DNA of 64,000 bases from EA-27 sp964396265 (GTDB lineage Archaea > Thermoplasmatota > Thermoplasmata > RBG-16-68-12 > EA-27): the NCBI GenBank assembly GCA_964396265.1, contig CAYNEM010000005.1, positions 1-64,000 of the forward strand. The letters run 5' to 3'. The notes beneath the pieces are model-generated. The model was not told the DNA's origin and searched no databases. It worked only from the letters and a program-made list of their open reading frames with translations. The position numbers and the translations under genes were made by a program. Shown here one piece after another: positions 43,401-50,100 of this stretch (within the stretch, counting starts at the first letter, position 1; each line of letters opens with the position of its first letter).

Positions 43401-43921
43401 GACACGACGAAGAAGAGGACCATCGCGTCGTGGTCGCCGTTCGTCGCAGGGCTGCGCTGGAGGTGCGCGGGGAGGACCGCGAGGAAGAACGCCGCCAGGA
43501 GCGCGACGCGCTTCCCGAAGGCCTCCTTCGACAGGAAGTACACCGGCAAGATCGTGAGCGCCCCCCAGAAGGCCGTGGACGCGAGGAACGCCGCCGTGAC
43601 GGACTCTCGGAGGGTACCGAACAGCGGGGAGAGGAGCTTCCCCATGACCGCGGTCGTCCATGCATACAGCGGGGGGCGCGGGTTCTCAAGACCCATGGGG
43701 TAATTGAGGAGCGGGTCGAACGTGAGGTGCTCGCCCGTCTCCGCGATGTGCTGGATGATGTGATGGTAGTAAAACGCGTCCGAGCCGCCGGAGAGGAGGC
43801 CCGAGGGGAGGGCCAGCTCCCACGGGTAGTAGGCCCGTAGGTAGAGGGCGGCCAAGAATATCCCTAGGAGAAGGACCGGCGTGGTCCAGTTCTTGCGCAA
43901 CCAGTGCTCGCCCTCTGCCAC
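37403..43921 (-). CDS. aglB: AglB/STT3 oligosaccharyltransferase fused to a giant surface ectodomain
   Basis: A 2172-residue protein. Residues 1-500 are a multi-helix STT3 core with catalytic Asp48 (GGSDAFYY), the second acidic motif D163-H-D165, and the TIAE motif at 368-371. WWDYG follows at 582-586 with a soluble domain to about 900. From about 920 to 2100 come many carboxypeptidase-regulatory/CNA-B-like and CARDB-like beta modules, and a final helix at about 2143-2165 ends in RRKSR. Known AglB proteins are usually 850-1000 residues, so the extension is exceptional. It transfers lipid-linked glycans to Asn of secreted proteins; the ectodomain role is unknown. Base quality looks even, with no stop or frame change. 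Confidence 0.93.
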   Translation of the reverse strand: MAEGEHWLRKNWTTPVLLLGIFLAALYLRAYYPWELALPSGLLSGGSDAFYYHHIIQHIAETGEHLTFDPLLNYPMGLENPRPPLYAWTTAVMGKLLSPLFGTLRESVTAAFLASTAFWGALTILPVYFLSKEAFGKRVALLAAFFLAVLPAHLQRSPATNGDHDAMVLFFVVSGFFFFLKSLKSLHEKRWVDDWRFWKKDGRTSLRQGLGVFFAENRKALLYAFLAGWCMTTIALTWQGWAYAPIILIVYFLFQILVHRLRSQDPMGVTIMFGVALGLPLLFAAPWYFGTYGQVRTWFDIPFYLYAIALGAGIFFSATRDYPWSLVLPAAGIVAGSAFAIAAIVNPSVVTSLLAGAGYFVRTKAYETIAEAQPPGLSQIILSFGVATYFLALFGLLWLARGIPRHPAPDYLFVVVWAIASIFMAQAAARFIFNASPAFAMASAWVSVLFIEWLRFDEMRKTFRSLGSGLVAFRRAVRVRHVLGSLFVVFILLLPNVWFGVDAAIPFERKSEYDQQVYATLPGFLRPTGYDQYAQSGNSFYLGAFGYSLPLEREYFPAAWSWFSQVDSHIHPVEDRPAFLSWWDYGFEAIDVGAHPTVADNFLDGYHLAGNFITAQSEEEAIALLNLRLLEGDWYEGRRISFGPEAKAVLTSAGLSWQTLDSAYRTPEAYIDDVMADPNRYGKYEDLQAANAKYIWAGQYMTENLDAGELVSLNHALRDVVGASIRYFAVDSRLFPIAGENTGIFYAPAKLSDHRILEMRDGRSVPRDFFDIIATTQRGQIPLEQVGQADQVTGLTLRYKDLFYNSMFYRAFVGFPPSVAGQTCDDCIPGLPAPNNQGMANILPMQGWNMSHFRVVYKTAYYNPFPREDLANNTDAWRAVDFKEAQDLQGKINRGETTGVVDATPTSLIRRGIVFLKYYDGAFLNGTVTLDGVPWPNVRVTVHDEYDIPHDAVLTDGEGRYSVLLPFGQVHVAFSLGTPDSRTLTGPTTVHELQLEVSDQAAMREDVDADGNGIADWRIFRDVDVAGATRSGSLFVDVDRDSTLDAGEPLLAGADLTFQGNDVKLERSASTGSDGKFRVSGLYPGSYNVTIAWRGRTLTLTGVSVDAGPSLQDLVVIPTTIQGRVLDEDGRRLEGATVTLKDLTNATTFHAVSAKDGFFSFPGLLAGSFDVAAVKEDNAALPSRASVAGGEVPVFHNITVYPSASVAISTTLGGTRQGFVTLTFEQRSAARLVRVATTDALGQATIALPRGAWDVHARHYNGVSLWAFVGGIEAKEGGSVTFTAGLAAGAAVGGVLYNADNPIEAFGGADVYFRSTSGQHRVRADLTGHYLTHLPLGTWTVQTSYLDFPLYEVRTITGDATLDFTARRGLTVRGTMIREFLGSVSVDIEDPVIDATVKFSDATRRFETITQGDGTYEIALPSSGAFALRVARPGFIPFERPAANALAWQLDPSFQILAADIVVHGMLRLAEAPVTDTTLEVLFEGQSPGAVDAQANLDGSGGYTASVQPGRYHPVVDRDLTGQGDTRLQTRDELSLFVPLAADPIIQDLALVVRHRVDGSVTLGGQPRSPVVRFEGPETVQSNATSGSYSTFLAAGSYTITANVTQGGDTYLALQRLDVSGPTMEPVVLLLATNVTGTATFMGSPVGGVPISFTRTEGATVTATSDSFGQYHVLVLGGAYAVSADHAAVSTLSQGPRYVRYSFDGSLSVSQGARISIFNVDLVRGLDNTTVEGTIRFQGAPVIGTVTFVARGSNGLNTSASSGSDGRFALTMQGGEYFFYAIGPLEGAVLLGRFELASGPARTFDLALAAGLRVSGVTTRVGSRAPANLTFSTTAGEASMTSDATGAYSILLVASSYDLEARTEGTERGVNVTYRQRETIVLTEPTVLNLDMKKVVRREVDLVWDEAGQTVAPGSSADFFMTVTNRGNADDTYTFSASLTGFTFAFSPETVTIPFGSTGNTRTVRVTVTANRDARVDHAPMTVNVESTADSTVAKSVSLQLDVTRYRGLAADVSTNAPEWDGRFLRYTLQIRNAGNGQDTFQLTLSNYDELLSAGWRAAFVDPSGAPQAFLNVTVGGNTTSRPVLRLEKVSGSAGATVSVQVTNTEDVTYSDLVTVQVQMPALALEGRLRAIGPDLNLAEPGIDLAAAALLVSLVATIGAAVYLTILRRKSR

Positions 43922-43969
43922 ATTTGCACCCGGAAACCGAGGCTGGAACGAGCGCTAGAAAGGACCCCC

Positions 43970-43978
43970 TATTTTAGC
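43970..43978 (-). promoter_or_regulatory. TATA box of aglB
   Basis: Read on the minus strand, CTAAAATAG overlaps the stop of the upstream methyltransferase and lies about 50 bases before aglB, predicting a leader of about 25 bases. Confidence 0.5.
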
Positions 43979-44696
43979 GTTGTTCCGAAGGAGCGGGCGT
44001 CCCTCCAGTGCGGCGGGCTAGGATGGAGACGTACGCAGCGCGCGATCGCAGCTTGGGCAGCGCCGCCAAGAGGGCGCGGTCGAGCCGGAGCAAGAGCCGT
44101 GTGAGGGCTCTGCCGAGTCCTCGTCGATTTGGCGGCATCCGGCCGACGACGTGCGGCGCGAGATAGGAGAACAGGAACTCGTGTCGGACCTCGACCACCT
44201 CGAGCTGGCGGCGGACCGCCGCCAAGTACGCGTCGGCAGACACCGGCCGCTCATGCGGGTCGTGCCTCTCCGTCGGGAAGCGCCGCCGCGCCGCGTTCGC
44301 GATCGGATTCCCGTCCGTGGGCTCCTGGAACAGCAGCAGGCCCCCCGGACGCACGACGCGTTTGGCGTCGGCGATCGCGGCATCCAGGTCGTCCGGCACG
44401 TGGTGCAGAACCGCGCGACCCGCGACCCCGTCGAAAGCCTCGGCGCGGAAGGGCAGGGCCAGGACGGAGCCGCAGACCGCTCGGATCCTCGGATTCGCCG
44501 ACGCGAGCGCGGTCCGATCGATGTCGACCGTTACGAGCGAGGCCCCTTTCTTGAGGAGCGGCCCCGAAAAGTTCCCATCCCCACCGCCAAGATCGACGAC
44601 GCGGCCGTTGGGTCCGGCCAGGCGGAGGGGCATCCCGGCTAATTCCCGCCAGAGGGTCTCAGCCGCCTCGGGATCCACCATCCATCGGACCGGCAT
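43974..44696 (-). CDS. SAM-dependent methyltransferase
   Basis: Class I methyltransferase of 240 residues. Motif I is VVDLGGGDGNFSG near residue 33, followed by VTVDID, then FDGVAGRAVLHHVPDD and the post-motif RVVRPGGLLLFQEP. The C-terminal 80 residues are basic. It lies upstream of aglB on the same strand, so lipid or glycan methylation is possible, but the substrate is not determined. Confidence 0.85.
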   Translation of the reverse strand: MPVRWMVDPEAAETLWRELAGMPLRLAGPNGRVVDLGGGDGNFSGPLLKKGASLVTVDIDRTALASANPRIRAVCGSVLALPFRAEAFDGVAGRAVLHHVPDDLDAAIADAKRVVRPGGLLLFQEPTDGNPIANAARRRFPTERHDPHERPVSADAYLAAVRRQLEVVEVRHEFLFSYLAPHVVGRMPPNRRGLGRALTRLLLRLDRALLAALPKLRSRAAYVSILARRTGGTPAPSEQR

Positions 44697-44855
44697 CGCG
44701 GCGGCAACGGGGACGCGTATATTCTACCTGCGTCGGTGAGGAGTCAATACTGTATCCGATGATCTCAGAGCCCCGCATCGAGATTTGCGTCCGTGCATGT
44801 CGCTCACCGACGAGGAATGAAGCATCGTTAGGTCCTGCGCACAACGCTTGGGCGG

Positions 44856-45043
44856 ATGATGTCGGAGATGTCCTCGAAGGCCTCGCGGACGCCGCTGAAG
44901 CTGCTGAGCGAAGTCTTGAAGGAGAAGCTCTCGCCCGAGCAGTGGTCACGGATCTTCGGCGACGACTGGATGCCGCACTCCTCGAGATCGTCGAGAGAAC
45001 GAACGAGATGACCCTGCGGGTTTCGGCGCTCCAGCGGGGCTAG
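44856..45043 (+). pseudogene. Small helical protein gene with an apparent single-base frameshift
   Basis: From ATG 44856 one frame reads MMSEMSSKASRTPLKLLSEV and LKEKLSPEQWSRIFGDD with almost pure G/C third positions. Near 44964-44966 coding character shifts to the frame reading LDAALLEIVERTNEMTLRVS to the stop at 45041-45043. The two halves join smoothly if one C is missing after GACGAC. The joined product would be about 62 residues. Neither half is sensible alone. Function unknown. Confidence 0.5.
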
Positions 45044-45150
45044 GCAGTTTGAGTTTGCAGCCCTGCGACACAGTGCAGCGAAGCCGTGATGGTCGCCGCG
45101 TGCCCCGGCACCGCGGAACCCTTATCCCCGGCAATCCCTTACGCGACGGC

Positions 45151-45327
45151 GTGAACCCGGACCTCATGGAGATCCTCGCGTGCCCCGTCTGCAAGGGCGA
45201 GCTCACCCTGAAGGTGGAGAAGGAGGACGGCGAGATCCTCGAGGGCACGCTGCACTGCGCGCACTGCAACCACACGTACGAAATCCGGGAGGGCATCCCG
45301 AACCTTCTCCCCCCGGACTTCCAGTAG
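45151..45327 (+). CDS. Trm112-like zinc-binding protein
   Basis: A 58-residue protein: MEILACPVCKGELTL, then LHCAHCNHTYEIREGIPNLLP, the Trm112/YcaR layout with four Cys. Archaeal Trm112 proteins activate SAM methyltransferases of translation factors and rRNA or tRNA. GTG 45151 or ATG 45166 may start it; CTTATCCCC upstream is a weak promoter. Confidence 0.85.
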   Translation: MNPDLMEILACPVCKGELTLKVEKEDGEILEGTLHCAHCNHTYEIREGIPNLLPPDFQ

Positions 45328-45393
45328 CTTCCTCGACCTTACTGTAACAGCCCAATCCTTAACCCGTCGGCCACAGACGCTTCCGCGATTCCC

Positions 45394-45483
45394 GTGAAGA
45401 AGTGCCCCGCGTGCGGCGTGTTCGGGTTCGCGCTCGACCTCGCGGTCCTCGGTCTGGCGGTGACGCTCCCCGCGGCGGATTAG
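45394..45483 (+). CDS. Possible 29-residue zinc-knuckle microprotein
   Basis: GTG 45394 opens a 29-codon frame beginning MKKCPACGVFGFALDLAVLG, one CxxC knuckle followed by a hydrophobic helix. Third positions are almost all G or C. A CCTTAA element lies about 40 bases before it. Too short to be sure. Confidence 0.35.
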   Translation: MKKCPACGVFGFALDLAVLGLAVTLPAAD

Positions 45484-45995
45484 TCCGCGAGCAGGTCCGA
45501 GTAGGAGGAGGCGACGAGGTCCTCGTCGGGGATGGCGAACGTCGCCCGCATCGCCGCCAATTTCGCGCGCCCCGCCTCGATCCCGTCTTGCGTGTCCTCC
45601 ACCTCCAACTCGAACTCCACGAACTTCCCGAGGCCCTCGACCTCGTCGAGGTGGACCTGCACGCCCTCGTGGCGGTAGATCTCCCGGCGCTTGCGGACGA
45701 TGACTTGGACGCCGAGCACGCGCGTCAGCATCTCTTTCAGGGGCTCGGGATCCGGGAGGTCGGTGAGGAGGACCTCGCTCTCTTTGAGGCCCACGTCATC
45801 CCTCCTCTCGTAGTAGATGAGGAGCGCACCTCGGCGGCCCTCGGTCTCTCGGAGCTTCAGGCGGCGTTCCCCGAGCGCGAAGTACGTGTCCGTTTGGCGG
45901 TAGGTGCCCACGTGCTCCCCCGCCGCCACGATCGCGCGTGACCTCTCAAGATCCTGGCATCGCGCCTTGAGCTCGACGAGCCGTTTGCGGTTCAC
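45480..45995 (-). CDS. CYTH-domain protein
   Basis: A 171-residue tunnel-fold protein (adenylate cyclase class IV/thiamine triphosphatase superfamily). It reads RLVELKARCQDLERSRAIV, then RQTDTYFALGERRLKLRE, IYYERRD and VHLDEVEGLGKFVEFELEVE, which are the CYTH metal and phosphate ligands. The first Glu of the ExExK signature is Leu here. GTG 45995 is chosen directly before the first strand. Triphosphate hydrolysis is the likely chemistry. Confidence 0.82.
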   Translation of the reverse strand: MNRKRLVELKARCQDLERSRAIVAAGEHVGTYRQTDTYFALGERRLKLRETEGRRGALLIYYERRDDVGLKESEVLLTDLPDPEPLKEMLTRVLGVQVIVRKRREIYRHEGVQVHLDEVEGLGKFVEFELEVEDTQDGIEAGRAKLAAMRATFAIPDEDLVASSYSDLLAD

Positions 45996-46081
45996 GAGGG
46001 AGGGAGGAGGAGGCCGGAGAAGAACGTTGGGCTCACCATCAGCGCAGCGCGTGCCCCCCGAGGGTGAACTCCGCGATGGCA

Positions 46082-46100
46082 AGATACATGTACGGCGAAC
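46082..46100 (+). promoter_or_regulatory. Shared upstream element of retropepsin-like gene 1
   Basis: AGATACATGTACGGCGAAC ends 30 bases before ATG 46131. Seventeen of its 19 bases recur upstream of the paralogue at 57776 at almost the same distance. It contains the palindrome TACATGTA and a start codon that opens a 5-codon frame (MYGER, stop). Confidence 0.5.
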
Positions 46101-46130
46101 GCTGATTCACATCTCGCCAAGTCCGGCGGT

Positions 46131-46523
46131 ATGGCCTTCATGTACGTCACGGTGGGGATTTCCGCACAGCCGAACAGCGAGACCCGTGAGGTCCGGCTCC
46201 TCGTCGACACCGGGGCCTTCTACTCGATGGTTCCACGTTCCATGCTCGAAGAACTCGGCATCGCACGCGCCTATCTCGAAAAGTTCCGCGTCGCGGACGG
46301 CAGGACGGTGGAGCGGGACGTGGGGTACGCGTTCCTGCACTACTCGGACCGTCCTCCCGGTCCGACGATCGTGGTGTTCGCCGAACCCGGGGACACGCTC
46401 GTGCTGGGGGTTCACACGCTTGAGGGCCTCGGGCTCCGTGTCGATCCTCGTTCCGGGACGATCTCCGCGATGGATGTCATCCCATACTACTCTATGGGCG
46501 AGATGCAAACGGCCACGTCCTAG
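46131..46523 (+). CDS. Clan AA (retropepsin-like) aspartic protease, copy 1
   Basis: A 130-residue protein with the single-domain aspartic protease motif RLLVDTGAFYSMVP near residue 22 and a matching VLGVHTLEGLGLRVDP segment near residue 89. This is the small AF_0612-like family in archaea and bacteria; active enzymes would be dimers. A paralogue is at 57402-57776. Targets are unknown. The stop overlaps the convergent tsr3 gene by 4 bases. Confidence 0.85.
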   Translation: MAFMYVTVGISAQPNSETREVRLLVDTGAFYSMVPRSMLEELGIARAYLEKFRVADGRTVERDVGYAFLHYSDRPPGPTIVVFAEPGDTLVLGVHTLEGLGLRVDPRSGTISAMDVIPYYSMGEMQTATS

Positions 46524-47020
46524 ACGAACAGCGCCTGCGCCGCGACGACGTCCGCACGCGTCCGCGCTTTCGCGTACTCCGCGAGCGGGTCCGCATTCAG
46601 CGTCAGGAATTGTCCGCCCCACGAGAACTTCGAGAGGATGAGCTTCGCCTGCTGCTCGTGGCCGAGGATGAGGAGCGCCGCCGCCAAAGCCTCCACGCTC
46701 GACAAGACGAACGGCTTGCCGTAGTTCACGGGGTTCGCCGCCAAGAGGTAGGGGAGCGCGCGTTGGCGGTGGTTCGGGAGCTCCGGGAACGGCCCGCGCT
46801 TCCAGCTCGTGTCGATCACGCCGAGACCGCCGGATTCCGCCCTCGGGGCATCCTCGCGGGAGAGCGCGACCCCTGCCTCCGGATGGAGGATGAGGCCGCT
46901 CCGGGGCAGCAGGTGGACCTTCGCGTGCGAATCGATCAGTCCGAACCGCGCGAGCTTTTTCGACGTGCACTTCTTCGGGTCGCACGCATCGAGATGCAGC
47001 GCGAAGAGCCTCACGTCCAC
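46520..47020 (-). CDS. tsr3: rRNA aminocarboxypropyltransferase Tsr3
   Basis: Adds the aminocarboxypropyl group to a small-subunit rRNA pseudouridine using SAM. Seen are LDACDPKKCTSKKLARFG near residue 11, the LHPEAGVALSRED region, GLGVIDTSWKRG near residue 86 and LLAANPVNYGKPFVLSSVEALAAAL near 111, matching DUF367/Tsr3. The length of 166 is normal. Leaderless expression from the palindromic TATA at 47045 is likely. Confidence 0.93.
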   Translation of the reverse strand: MDVRLFALHLDACDPKKCTSKKLARFGLIDSHAKVHLLPRSGLILHPEAGVALSREDAPRAESGGLGVIDTSWKRGPFPELPNHRQRALPYLLAANPVNYGKPFVLSSVEALAAALLILGHEQQAKLILSKFSWGGQFLTLNADPLAEYAKARTRADVVAAQALFV

Positions 47021-47044
47021 GGACAGGACACGCGTCGGGAAAGC

Positions 47045-47053
47045 ATTTAAATA
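47045..47053. promoter_or_regulatory. Symmetrical TATA box serving tsr3 and the giant surface-protein gene
   Basis: ATTTAAATA is self-complementary over eight bases. On the minus strand it is about 25 bases before the tsr3 ATG (leaderless). On the plus strand it leaves a leader of about 50 bases before ATG 47125 that carries GGAGGT. Confidence 0.55.
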
Positions 47054-47124
47054 GCGTCGCTCGTGTCTCCGCTCTTACCCTCGACGAAGTTCTGGACTTG
47101 AGGGGGGAAGGAGGAGGTAGGATC

Positions 47125-50100
47125 ATGCGTGGGGACAAGCCCCTGCGGTACGGGACGAGCGGATGGCTGATTGTCGTGGCGATCGCAATTCTTGCGGTCG
47201 TCCTGGCGAGCGTTGCGCCCAGGGAGGCGCCCGCGAAGTCCTTGACGGAGATGCTGGCCTCGGGCGAATCGGTTCCGCTTCGCCCGCGAACGCTGAACGT
47301 GGACGCGCAGGAAATCGCGCACGAGTCCCTCACGGTCGAGGGCACCGTGTGGGACACGGGCGAACCGATGGGGAACCCCCTCGGGGATCCCGGGCCGGAG
47401 CCCCTGGACCCGCCCTTCGGGGCGGAGGTCAAGGCCCACCCGCTGAGCGCTGACCAGCAGAGGAACGTGAGCGTCGCCGGCGATGCGACCGGCGGGGTTC
47501 TCATCGCCGCCTATGATGAGCGAATCGGGACGAACCGGAACATCGTCATCGGGCGTTCGATCGACGGCGGGACCTCGTGGACACGGATTTCCGTGGCCTC
47601 CGCCGCCTATAACGAGTTCGCCCCCCGCGTCGTGTGGCACGGCGGGAACCGGTTCTACGTCTTCTACGCCATGGACGACGCCGCGACCCCGCGCGGGTTC
47701 CGCTATGCGGTGTCCACGAATGGAGGGTCGAGCTGGACCATTCAGGTCCTGAACTACGGCGCAGGGGCGCCGTTCCGGGACCTCCGGAATCCCGACGCCA
47801 CGTACGGCGGAGGGTGGCTGTACGCGGTCTACGGGGTGAACTGTGACGTTGCGGGTGCTTGCGGTGGCATCGCCGCCCTTGCGACCGTCACGATCCTCTT
47901 CGACGCTGCGGGCGTGATCGTTCCCCCGTCGATCTACTTCCCGTTCGGCATCAACATCGTCCAGCCCGCGATCCACGCGAACCAAGACAAGACGATCTGG
48001 ATCGGGGACATCGACGGGAGCGACCCAGGGATCTGCGGCGTGCCCGGCTCTCACGACGTGGTCTGGATGGACACCCAGACCGGCCTCAACACGGCCGCCT
48101 CGTGGGCCAATGCGTTCATCACGGGCGCGTGCAGCAACGACTTCGTCCGGGTCGACGCCTCGGGCTTCTGCCCAGGCTCCTGCCCACCGCCGACGCCGAC
48201 GACTCTTTCCGTGTTCAGCATGCCCTACATGTTCATCGGAGGGATTTTCCCTAACCATGCCATCGTGAACCTCTGGTCGGCGGACAGCGGTCTGTCCTGG
48301 ACGCTGGACCTCATCGCGAGCGTGCCCGGGCTGGAACTGAAGGACCCCGCCGCGTTTGCGAAAGTCCCCTTGTTCCACGTGACCTTCTACCAAGCCGGTG
48401 ATCTCTACTACACGTACACGCTCGACGTCACCATGGGCTGGGCTCCCCCGCTCAAGGTGAACAGCAACTTCGGGAGCGTCGTGGACGGCTTCCGCGCGAA
48501 CGACGTCACCTACGCGGGCGGCGTCCGCGTCTGCTGGGAGGACACCCGCGACGGCTCCTCCGACATCTTCTGCTCGGACTTCTCGGGCTTCGCGTTCTAC
48601 ATCTTCGACAAGAACCCCCGTCAGGGGACGATTAGCATTGATGCGGCTCCGAACGCGGTGGCCACGGCGTTCCTGTGGGCGACGGGGGAGTTGCACACGG
48701 CCGAGTGCCCGACCCCTGATCCCGGCCTGCCCGGGGTCCAATACGTCTTCCAGCAGTGGTCCGACGCGGACACGAACCCGCTTAAGTCTCTGACCGTCGG
48801 GAGCATCGACGTCACCTTGGTTTGCATCTACACGACGCAGTACTTCCTCGACATCAGCGCAACGATCGGCACGACGACGCCGACCAGCGGATACTTCGCG
48901 GCCGGCGCCGCGGTCCAAATCGAATGGCTTCCGCCGCCGCCAGGCTCCTGCGTCCGCTACTCCTTTGGCGGCTGGACGGGCAGCGGTGCGGGCTCGTACT
49001 TCGGACCTGCCAACCCGGCCTCCATCACGATGAACGGGCCGATCCAGCAGGTCGCCGACGCGGCGCGCGAGTTCTGCTTCAACCTTTACACGAGCCCGAC
49101 GGACCTCCTCATCTCGATCGACGCAGGCCCGAACATCCTCGCTCCCCAGTTGGTCTGGTGGGCAGAGGGGTCCGTGCACTCGGTGAACGCGGTCACCCCG
49201 CAATCGCCCGGCAGCCCGGATCAGCGCTTTATGTTCGCGAACTGGCTCGACGGCCCCACGACGAACCCGCGGTCCTTCACCGCGGTCGCCGGCGCGAACT
49301 ACACGGCGGTCTACAACCTGGAGTACCAACTGCGAGTCACGCCAACCCCGTCGGATTGCGACTTCATCGTGGACTCCACGACCTACCCGGGCGCCCAGAC
49401 CCTCTGGTTCCTGCGCGACACGTCCCACAACGTGGACGTGCCCGTGCCGCAGCTGATCACCGCGGACACGCGCTATCAGTTCGGCTCGTGGTCCGACGCC
49501 GGCGCGAGGAGCCACGCGGTCACCCTGAGCATCCCACTGACGCTGGACCTGACGTGCACGACGGAATACCGCCACATCATCGACACGAGCCCGACAGGCC
49601 TCCTCATCTCGATTGACGCCGGACCCGGCGTCCCCGCCTCCCAGACCGTGTGGTGGATCTCCGGCTCGATCCACTCGGTGAGCTTCACGTCCCCGCAGTC
49701 CGTCGGCCCCGACTCGCGCCGCATCTTCCTGCAGTGGTCCGATGCGTCGACGAACAACCCGCGCACGTTCTCCGTGTCCGGGCCTGCATCGCTCACGATC
49801 CAGACCACGCTCGAGCACCGCATCCGCTTCGCGACCGTGCCGGCAACCGTCGCCATCACGATCCTCGTGAACGGGAACCCGATCACGGCACCGGGCGAGG
49901 CCTGGCTGCCGCAGGGCGTTCCGGCGACGATCGAAGCCTCGACCCCGTCGCCAGACCCGACCGACCCGACGGGCACGCGGTACGTCTACCAGACCTGGTC
50001 TGACGCGGGCGCGCGGCTGCACACGATCGGCGTCGCGGCACCGGCCACCTACACGGCGACCTACGGGACGGAGTACTACCTGGACGTCATCAGCCCGTAC

